Below, piece after piece: positions 5,478-10,218 of a stretch of DNA of 10,218 nt. The position numbers were made by a program, and so were the translations under genes. The notes under the pieces are model-generated. The model was given only the letters and a program-made list of their open reading frames with translations. It was not told the DNA's origin and ran no database searches. The stretch is from an uncultured Eubacteriales bacterium (GTDB lineage: Bacteria > Bacillota > Clostridia > Christensenellales > CAG-138): the NCBI GenBank assembly GCA_902768995.1, contig CACXNN010000097.1, forward strand, positions 1 to 10,218, in the 5' to 3' direction. Position 1 is the stretch's first letter, and the number at the start of each line of letters is the position of its first letter.

Positions 5478-6743
5478 ATGGAGCAGGAACAGGGCAAACA
5501 GCATAGCCGGTTCAGCCTGGATATGGATCTGGACTACCGCCACGTGGACGTGGTGGACGGCATCCGCGGCCTCACCGTGCTCATGGTGCTGTGGTTCCAC
5601 TTCTGGCAGCAGACCTGGTTCATGCCCAGCTATCCCACGCCCTGGCTGAGCTTTTTGGGCATCACCAACCTGACCCCCAGCCACATCCGGTGGGTGGGCT
5701 ACATCTTCGTGGACATGATGGTGCTCCTGTCCGCTTTCTGCTTGACGCTGCCCGTTGCCCGGTCCATGCTGCTAGGCGAAGGGGTGGACGACGCCTGCAC
5801 CTTCTACAAGAAGCGCTTTGCCCGCATCTACCCCAGCTACCTCTTGGCGGTGCTGGTGTCCTTCGGCTTCCAGGTCTATTGGAACCACTACCCTTCGGTC
5901 TCCTACGCCGTGCGGGACCTTATCTCTCACCTGACCTTCACCCACATGTTCCGGGCGGACACCTACGTCTACGCCCCCATCAACGGGGTGCTGTGGACCG
6001 TAGGCTTGGAGGTGCAGTTCTACGTGCTGTTCCCCCTGCTCACGAAGCTGTTCCGCAAGAGCCCCCTGCTTTTCTGGGGGACGCTGACGGGCTTCGGGGC
6101 CCTGTTCATCTACCAGTACGCCCTGAAGCAGGAGCCCATCAACATGCAGGTGAACCAGCTGCCCACCTTCCTGCCCGTGTTCGCCAACGGCATGCTGGCC
6201 GCGTACCTGTTCACCTGGTACTGCGTGAAGGTGCCCTATAAGCGGCTGTGGGGGGTGCTCTTCACGGCCCTCGCCATCGTGGGGGCGGTGCTGATCCGCA
6301 ACGAGATCGTCTCCGCCCAGATGTACCCCAAGGACAAGCAGATATGGCAGCTGGAGAACCGGATCGGCCTGTCGCTGTGCTTCACCCTGTTCCTCGTTAG
6401 CGCCGCCCTGTCCCTAAAGCCCCTCCGCTGGCTGTTCTCGAACCCGGTGGCCCGGTTCCTGGGGGCCATCTCCTACAACCTGTATCTCTACCACCAGCGG
6501 CTGATCGTGCTCTTGCGCATGAGCCTGGGCTTTCAAAGCGGGGCGGACGTGGCCGCGGCGGGGACCAAGATGCAGATTTTCCTGACGGCGGAGGCCCTGG
6601 GCCTGTCCCTCCTCTTGGCGGCGGTGCTCACGTACCTCTGGGAGAAGCCCATCCGCAGGTGGATCCTGACCTGGGGGCAGAAGAAGGAGAAACCGACTCC
6701 GGCGCAAGCCGATACCATATCAGAATCCACAGAAAGGAAATGA
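5478..6743 (+). CDS. acyltransferase family 3 membrane protein (OafA/YrhL-like)
   Basis: This 421-residue polytopic protein has about ten membrane helices and belongs to the acyltransferase-3 family, which moves acetyl or other acyl groups onto cell-surface sugars, peptidoglycan or lipids from the membrane. The N-terminal signature is clear: VDVVDGIRGLTVLMVLWFHF, with Arg30 and the usual catalytic-type His41. It is followed by VGYIFVDMMVLLSAFCLTLP and the basic motif FYKKRFARIYPSYLL (109-123). WTVGLEVQFYVLFPLL and YNLYLYHQ fit later family motifs. I chose ATG 5478 because GAAAGGA lies a few bases upstream; an in-frame GTG at 5460 would add six residues but lacks a site. The acceptor is unknown. 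It is the first gene of a unit with the TSCPD gene and diverges from a Crp/Fnr gene. Confidence 0.88.
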   Translation: MEQEQGKQHSRFSLDMDLDYRHVDVVDGIRGLTVLMVLWFHFWQQTWFMPSYPTPWLSFLGITNLTPSHIRWVGYIFVDMMVLLSAFCLTLPVARSMLLGEGVDDACTFYKKRFARIYPSYLLAVLVSFGFQVYWNHYPSVSYAVRDLISHLTFTHMFRADTYVYAPINGVLWTVGLEVQFYVLFPLLTKLFRKSPLLFWGTLTGFGALFIYQYALKQEPINMQVNQLPTFLPVFANGMLAAYLFTWYCVKVPYKRLWGVLFTALAIVGAVLIRNEIVSAQMYPKDKQIWQLENRIGLSLCFTLFLVSAALSLKPLRWLFSNPVARFLGAISYNLYLYHQRLIVLLRMSLGFQSGADVAAAGTKMQIFLTAEALGLSLLLAAVLTYLWEKPIRRWILTWGQKKEKPTPAQADTISESTERK

Positions 6744-6747
6744 ACCC

Positions 6748-7002
6748 ATGCACTATCGTTACAAAACCAAGAACGTCTGTTCCAGCGAGATCAACTTCGA
6801 CCTGGAGGAGGGCAAGCTCCACAATGTGGTCTTCACCGGCGGCTGCAACGGCAACTTGAAGGCCATCGGCAAGCTGGTGGAGGGCATGGACGCGGACCAG
6901 GTCATCGCCCTGCTCAAGGGCAACACCTGCGGCCCCAACTTCACCTCCTGCGCCGACCAGCTGACGAAGGCTGTCGAGGCGGCGAAGGCTGAAATCGCCT
7001 GA
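6748..7002 (+). CDS. TIGR03905-type TSCPD domain protein
   Basis: This 84-residue protein starts MHYRYKTKNVCSSEINFDLE, contains HNVVFTGGCNGNLKAI (25-40) and LKGNTCGPNFTSCADQL (56-72), and matches the small TSCPD-domain proteins of Clostridia. The domain is related to a C-terminal piece of some ribonucleotide reductases, but the role of the stand-alone form is not established. Four cysteines (11, 33, 61 and 68) are likely the conserved set and could bind a metal. The signature TSCPD reads TSCAD here. The ATG has AGAAAGGA upstream and begins 4 bp after the acyltransferase stop, so the two genes are almost certainly co-transcribed. No terminator is visible after it. Confidence 0.88.
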   Translation: MHYRYKTKNVCSSEINFDLEEGKLHNVVFTGGCNGNLKAIGKLVEGMDADQVIALLKGNTCGPNFTSCADQLTKAVEAAKAEIA

Positions 7003-7040
7003 GTTCATAGATATTTTGCAGGAATTTGACAGGATTTGGC

Positions 7041-7069
7041 TTGTGGGGGCCGTTCTGCCGTGGTACAAT
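7041..7069 (+). promoter_or_regulatory. promoter of the L,D-transpeptidase gene
   Basis: TTGTGG (7041-7046), a 17-bp spacer and TACAAT (7064-7069), with TGG directly before the -10 as an extended -10. A start near 7076 would leave a leader of about 26 nt to the GTG at 7102. Read-through from the TSCPD gene is also possible. Confidence 0.55.
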
Positions 7070-7101
7070 ACCCACGATTTTTACCAAAGGACAGTCAAAC
7101 G

Positions 7102-8103
7102 GTGAACCTGAAACGCTGGAGCGCCGTCCTGCTGGCTCTGCTGTGCCTCCTTATGGGGGCCTGCGGGCCCAAGGAAACGGCCCAGGCCATACAATCGGAA
7201 AGCATCCCCACGGCGGAGCCCACCCAGGCCCCGCTGACAGCCGCGCCTACGGCGGAGCCCCAGCGGCAGACCCTGGTGGTGGCGGCCAACACCCCCGAGC
7301 CTACGCAGACGCCCCAGCCCAGCCCCACGCCCACGGCCACGCCCCTGCCCACGCCTACGCCCACGGTGTCGCCCATCCCCTTCTCCTACTATGCGCCAAC
7401 GGTGAACATGACCTTCGAGGAGCTGGTGGGGGGCCTGGAGGACAGCTATTACGAAACGGAGGGCATCGATCCCATCATGCCCAAGGGCTATCCGGCCCCG
7501 GACACCTATAAGCTGATCGTGGACGTGACCTGGCAGGTGGTCATGGCCTTCAAGAAGGACGCCAAGGGCGAGTACACCGTGCCCGTCCGGTACATGCTCT
7601 GTTCCACCGGCAGCGCCAAGAACGGGCTGACCAAGATCGGCACCTTCCCCCTGAAGGAGTGCCGCCTCCGCTTCGGCACCTTCGCCAGCGGCGACTTCTC
7701 CGCCCAGTATTGGACGCTGATCGTGTCCAGGACCTACTTCCATTCCGTGGTGTACCATCGGGGTGCCCGGAACGGCCAGAAGGACCTGAACAGCGTGTAC
7801 ATAGACAAGTACCTGAAGCTGGGCTCCCAGGACAGCCACGGCTGCATCCGCCTGCCCGTGCCCGACGCCCGCTGGATCTTCTACAACTGCGCCTACGGCA
7901 CACAAGTGGAGATCCGGAATGGCAGCAAGAACGATCTGGAGACCAAAGCCATCCGGGAGCAGCTGAAGCTGGCCGAACCGCCCAAGGTGGTGACCGGCCT
8001 TGCGCCGGGATCAGCGCCCTACACGGACAACTGGACCATCGAGGATGTACCCTTGGAGGTGGAGTTCGTCAACGCCACCCCGCCCCCCGCTCCTAAAAAA
8101 TAA
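7102..8103 (+). CDS. L,D-transpeptidase (YkuD domain) lipoprotein
   Basis: This 333-residue exported protein likely cross-links peptidoglycan by the 3-3 route or attaches proteins to it. The N-terminus NLKRWSAVLLALLCLLMGAC is a signal peptide ending in a probable lipobox, with Cys21 as the lipid site (MGAC is a slightly loose match). Residues ~25-95 are a Pro/Thr/Glu-rich linker (PTAEPTQAP, PSPTPTATPLPTPTPT) that would span the wall. The YkuD domain runs from about 136 to 272 and carries the catalytic motif SHGCIRL with His246 and Cys248. A ~60-residue tail ends in a proline-rich stretch. I chose GTG 7102 because AAAGGA (7086-7091) precedes it and the signal peptide starts there; an upstream in-frame start would add 22 unlike residues. 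A similar linker occurs in the amidase-like protein further right. Confidence 0.88.
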   Translation: MNLKRWSAVLLALLCLLMGACGPKETAQAIQSESIPTAEPTQAPLTAAPTAEPQRQTLVVAANTPEPTQTPQPSPTPTATPLPTPTPTVSPIPFSYYAPTVNMTFEELVGGLEDSYYETEGIDPIMPKGYPAPDTYKLIVDVTWQVVMAFKKDAKGEYTVPVRYMLCSTGSAKNGLTKIGTFPLKECRLRFGTFASGDFSAQYWTLIVSRTYFHSVVYHRGARNGQKDLNSVYIDKYLKLGSQDSHGCIRLPVPDARWIFYNCAYGTQVEIRNGSKNDLETKAIREQLKLAEPPKVVTGLAPGSAPYTDNWTIEDVPLEVEFVNATPPPAPKK

Positions 8104-8109
8104 CACAAA

Positions 8110-8133
8110 AAAAGACCGGTCCACCGGTCTTTT
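8110..8133. terminator. bidirectional terminator between L,D-transpeptidase and SLOG genes
   Basis: AAAAGACCGG and CCGGTCTTTT pair around a TCCA loop. The left side extends into a longer A-run and the right side ends in T4, so it works as an intrinsic terminator in both directions. It lies 6 bp after the transpeptidase stop and 1 bp from the convergent SLOG stop. Confidence 0.9.
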
Positions 8134-8134
8134 C

Positions 8135-8632
8135 TCATACATATTCCACTTCTATCCCCTTCTCCTTGGCGAAGGATACTGTCTGGGCGGTGCCGCTGGG
8201 GGCGCGCCTGAGGTACGCGATGCACAGGTCAGCGTCCTCCACCAGCTGCCGGTTCCGAAGGGCCATGCACCCGGAGAAGTAGTGGTTGGAGAGGTATAGC
8301 ACCTCCTCGGCGGCCTTCTTCTGCCGCAAAAGCTCCGCCCTGTCCTGGGCGGTGAACGCTTCCCCAAAGCCCGTGTAGGGGAGCAGCAGCACCAGCTGGA
8401 TATCGAGATGCCGTTCGTTCTCCAGCAGCACCAGCTTCCCCGCCAGCAGGTCGAACCCCTCCGCGCCGCCGCAGTAGAACCGGCGGGCGCCTCGATCGAA
8501 GGCGCGGCGGATGGCCGCCTCCGTATGGGCCACCAGCTGTCGATAGGCGGCGGATCGGACGGGCGGCAGCTCCCGATGGCCCGTGAAGCAGACGGACCGA
8601 AGGGATGTGCAGTTGGACGGCATGTCTTCCAT
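8135..8632 (-). CDS. SLOG-family (DUF1273-like) protein
   Basis: This protein of about 165 residues has a Rossmann-like SLOG fold, thought to bind a nucleotide or related ligand. Key stretches are SVCFTGHRELP at the N-terminus, FYCGGAEGFDLLAGKLVL (the glycine-rich strand-loop), LVLLLPYTGF, LSNHYFSGCMALRNRQLV and SGTAQTVSFAKEKGIEV. These fit the DUF1273-type SLOG proteins common in Clostridia. The related B. subtilis YpsA has been linked to cell division, but the role of this one is unknown. The start is uncertain: ATG 8632 and ATG 8623 both lie just after the promoter, and neither has a clean ribosome binding site. A longer frame from TTG 8653 would begin upstream of the predicted transcript start. 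It sits between two envelope genes on the other strand and shares a terminator with the transpeptidase gene. Confidence 0.82.
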   Translation of the reverse strand: MEDMPSNCTSLRSVCFTGHRELPPVRSAAYRQLVAHTEAAIRRAFDRGARRFYCGGAEGFDLLAGKLVLLENERHLDIQLVLLLPYTGFGEAFTAQDRAELLRQKKAAEEVLYLSNHYFSGCMALRNRQLVEDADLCIAYLRRAPSGTAQTVSFAKEKGIEVEYV

Positions 8633-8641
8633 ATCAGGAAA

Positions 8642-8670
8642 ACTATACCACAATTTGTTCGTCCTGTCCC
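8642..8670 (-). promoter_or_regulatory. promoter of the SLOG gene
   Basis: On the minus strand GGGACA (8670-8665), a 17-bp spacer and TATAGT (8647-8642), with TGG before the -10 as an extended -10. Transcription should start near 8634-8636, only a few bases from ATG 8632 and about a dozen from ATG 8623, so the mRNA may be leaderless or nearly so. Confidence 0.5.
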
Positions 8671-8719
8671 CGTAAACTCGTTTTTATTTTATCTTTTTTG
8701 TTAACCTTTTGTTTTTCGA

Positions 8720-8748
8720 CAGACAGAGCCCCCACAAGATGATACAAT
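8720..8748 (+). promoter_or_regulatory. promoter of the amidase-like gene
   Basis: CAGACA (8720-8725, 4 of 6 matches), a 17-bp spacer and TACAAT (8743-8748). AAAAGGA (8766-8772) follows and then the ATG at 8779. The -10 is convincing and the -35 weak. Confidence 0.45.
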
Positions 8749-8778
8749 GGCACCATCCCAAATGGAAAAGGAACGACC

Positions 8779-9723
8779 ATGAAACAGATCAAAAAGAGAA
8801 GAAGGATCCTTCGCATCGGCAATCCCATCGGGTTCAGCCTGTTCTGCCTGGTGTGCCTGGCGCTGCTGGCGGGGTTGTATCTGGGCATCTCCTGGGCCAT
8901 CAAGAACGGCCCCGGCGTGGTGAAGGCCATGCGCACCACCGTCCAGGAGGAGGTCATGACCACGCCCACCGTGGAGCCCTCCCGGGAGCCCAAGGACGAG
9001 CTTCTGCCCACGCCCACGCCCACGCCGGAGGTGAAGGAGACCCCCGCTCTGGGCACGCCTGTGGCGTCTACGCCCACCCCGGAGCCCACGGTCTACGTGA
9101 CCGCCGATCCATCCCAGGATATCAGCTCCCCTCTCTACGGCCAGATCATCGGCATCGATCCCTGCCGTGACAACACCAAGCGGCCTGAAGAAGCGGAAAA
9201 CAACCTGATCCTGGCGAACCATCTCAAGCGGTACCTGGAGAACCAGGGCGCCAAGGTGGTCCTGGGCCGGACCGAGGAGGACAAGGGCAAGGTGGAGGAC
9301 AGCGCCCGGGCCAAGATCTTCCGGGAGGCTGAGTGCACCTATGTGGTCCGCCTCAAGTGCAACTATATCAACGCCAAGACCTCCGCCTGCTATGTGAAGG
9401 CCACCAAGAAGAACAAGGACTTCGGCCAGAAGATGATCGACGCCTACGTGTTGACCACCGGCATGAAGAAGCAGAGCAACAAGAAGAACGGCGTCCAGGT
9501 GGAGGATGATCCTGTGGCCAGCAAGTGCGGCTGCCCCTGCGTGGCATACCTGCTGGGCAACTGGGAGAACGAGCAGGATTACGCCAACCTCCACGACGAG
9601 GTGTTCATCGACCGCATGTGCGAGGGCATCTTCATCGGCCTGATGTCCGAGATCAACGGCGAGCCCGTGCCGACCCCCACGCCCGCACCCATCGTACCGG
9701 AGGAGGGCACCACGGGACAGTGA
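8779..9723 (+). CDS. membrane-anchored amidase-3-fold protein, probably catalytically inactive
   Basis: This 314-residue protein starts with a basic tail (MKQIKKRRRILR), a membrane helix at ~16-38 that probably acts as an uncleaved anchor, and a Pro/Thr-rich linker (LLPTPTPTPE, VASTPTPEPTV). From ~122 to 295 it follows the pattern of N-acetylmuramoyl-L-alanine amidases (Amidase_3): IIGIDPCRDN, a Glu-containing helix before NLILANHLKRYLENQGAKVV, SARAKIFREAECTYVVRLKCN, TTGMKKQ, CVAYLLGNWENEQDYANL and a final MCEGIFIGL helix. In active enzymes the matching motifs are DPGH, IHAN and VE.G. Here the two zinc histidines read as Arg130 and Lys193 and the catalytic Glu as Leu258, so zinc-dependent cleavage is unlikely. 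Eight cysteines lie in the outer domain. It may bind peptidoglycan or regulate another enzyme, but that is inference. Confidence 0.75.
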   Translation: MKQIKKRRRILRIGNPIGFSLFCLVCLALLAGLYLGISWAIKNGPGVVKAMRTTVQEEVMTTPTVEPSREPKDELLPTPTPTPEVKETPALGTPVASTPTPEPTVYVTADPSQDISSPLYGQIIGIDPCRDNTKRPEEAENNLILANHLKRYLENQGAKVVLGRTEEDKGKVEDSARAKIFREAECTYVVRLKCNYINAKTSACYVKATKKNKDFGQKMIDAYVLTTGMKKQSNKKNGVQVEDDPVASKCGCPCVAYLLGNWENEQDYANLHDEVFIDRMCEGIFIGLMSEINGEPVPTPTPAPIVPEEGTTGQ

Positions 9724-9735
9724 TCCCTTTCAAAC

Positions 9736-9764
9736 AAAAAAGCCTCGATATCGAGGCTTTTTTT
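9736..9764. terminator. strong bidirectional terminator
   Basis: AGCCTCG and CGAGGCT pair around ATAT, with six A before and seven T after. The stem extends through the A/T tracts. It lies between the stop of the amidase-like gene (9723) and the stop of the convergent NTPase gene (9773), and serves both. Confidence 0.93.
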
Positions 9765-9772
9765 GTTTCTTC

Positions 9773-10218
9773 TCATAGGCGCTCCAGCCTGGGCAGCAGC
9801 CTTTCGTACAGCACATCCCGGTTCTCCGGCGTGATATAGAACACCTCTGCCCGTGGTTGGGATCGGACCGCGTTCAGAAAAGGCACGTCCCTGCGGCTCT
9901 TCACGGCGGCGATCACGGGCACGTCCCCCGAGAGGGCCTCCAGCACCGCGGCGGTGAAGGCCTCCGCTTTGGCCTCGAAGAACCCCAGCTCGTCCATGAC
10001 GAGGACGCCGCCGGGCCGGGCCGCCCGGACGTACCGGACGCCCAGGCCGTCGAAGACTTCCAGGTTGGGCCGGTGGGTCCGGCTGTCGCAAACGCCGATG
10101 CAGTTCTCCGCCGTGTAGACCCGTTCCGCCGTGGGCTGTCCCGCCGGGTGGATGTAGATGGGGTGGAATCCGTCCGGGCCCGCCGGGCGCATCTTGGTGA
10201 CGAAGCCATACCGGGGCC
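9773..10218 (-). CDS. THEP1-like nucleoside-triphosphatase (5' end beyond window)
   Basis: This frame runs off the right edge; the 148 visible residues are the C-terminal part. It contains YGFVTKMRPAGPDGFHPIYI, a basic RTHRPNLEVFDGLGV stretch, and GGVLVMDELGFFEAKAEAF, a Walker B strand with Asp-Glu, followed by FTAAVLEALSGDVPVIAAVK. This order matches the small NTPases of the THEP1/NTPase_1 family, whose P-loop would lie beyond position 10218. Members hydrolyse nucleoside triphosphates in vitro, but their cellular role is uncertain. An ATG at 10192 is internal, because the family-like sequence continues upstream of it in frame. It ends LPRLERL at a TGA (9773-9775) and shares a terminator with the amidase-like gene. 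Confidence 0.82.
   Translation of the reverse strand, partial: PRYGFVTKMRPAGPDGFHPIYIHPAGQPTAERVYTAENCIGVCDSRTHRPNLEVFDGLGVRYVRAARPGGVLVMDELGFFEAKAEAFTAAVLEALSGDVPVIAAVKSRRDVPFLNAVRSQPRAEVFYITPENRDVLYERLLPRLERL

Noticed and set aside
5458..5649. Alternative ATG at 5458 upstream of the acyltransferase
   Set aside because: It opens a different frame that overlaps the acyltransferase and gives no recognisable protein. The GAAAGGA site positions ATG 5478 instead.
7026..7031. Perfect TTGACA as a -35 for the L,D-transpeptidase gene
   Set aside because: There is no -10-like sequence 16-18 bp downstream (the region reads CCGTTC). The TACAAT box is 32 bp away and better served by TTGTGG at 7041.
7200..7380. 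Repeated CCCACGCCCACG-type sequence as a repeat array or CRISPR
   Set aside because: It codes the Pro/Thr linker of the transpeptidase in frame, with no regular repeat-spacer pattern. The same holds for 9000-9090 in the amidase-like gene.

Overview
The window looks like chromosomal DNA of a high-GC, gut-type member of the Clostridia (Bacillota), possibly from a metagenome assembly. This rests on the gene families present: a DUF2975/YozG-like pair with a DUF4153/DUF4173-type membrane protein, a TIGR03905-type TSCPD protein, a DUF1273-like SLOG protein, and L,D-transpeptidase and amidase-like proteins with Pro/Thr-rich linkers. AAAGGA-type ribosome binding sites and sigma-A-like promoters agree. 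I see no rRNA, tRNA, CRISPR array, insertion sequence, integrase or phage module.

Layout. (1) Positions 1-319 hold the 3' end of an unrecognised + strand gene, followed by 168 bp with three perfect inverted repeats. (2) 488-2025, minus: an AMP-forming acyl-CoA synthetase gene split by a frame-breaking deletion. (3) A 177-bp divergent promoter region. (4) 2203-4642, plus: a tight cluster of a DUF2975 membrane protein, a YozG-like helix-turn-helix regulator and a DUF4153/DUF4173-type membrane protein. The last gene is also split by a small deletion plus frame change. (5) 4639-5325, minus: a Crp/Fnr-family regulator meeting the previous gene at interlocked stop codons. Upstream of it is a tandemly duplicated 33-bp control element. 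(6) 5478-7002, plus: an acyltransferase-3 membrane protein and a TSCPD protein 4 nt behind it. (7) 7102-8103, plus: an L,D-transpeptidase lipoprotein. (8) 8135-8632, minus: a SLOG protein. (9) 8779-9723, plus: a membrane-anchored amidase-fold protein that appears to have lost its zinc site. (10) 9773 to the right edge, minus: a THEP1-like NTPase, cut by the window end.

How the genes fit together. Two membrane/regulator units (DUF2975-YozG-DUF4153 and Crp/Fnr with the acyltransferase) and two envelope proteins with Pro/Thr linkers dominate the window. The acyltransferase, L,D-transpeptidase and amidase-like protein all point to cell-wall or surface modification. The Crp/Fnr gene and the acyltransferase gene diverge from a region where one self-complementary -35 hexamer serves both promoters, so their expression is probably coupled.

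I do not see a clear new multi-gene system. The best leads are: the shared palindromic -35 with the duplicated operator/-10/Shine-Dalgarno block; the pseudo-amidase with cysteines beside its lost zinc ligands; two independent frame-breaking deletions of similar type, which may be pseudogenes or assembly faults; and a mirror-plus-inverted repeat able to form a perfect 12-triplet pyrimidine triplex.
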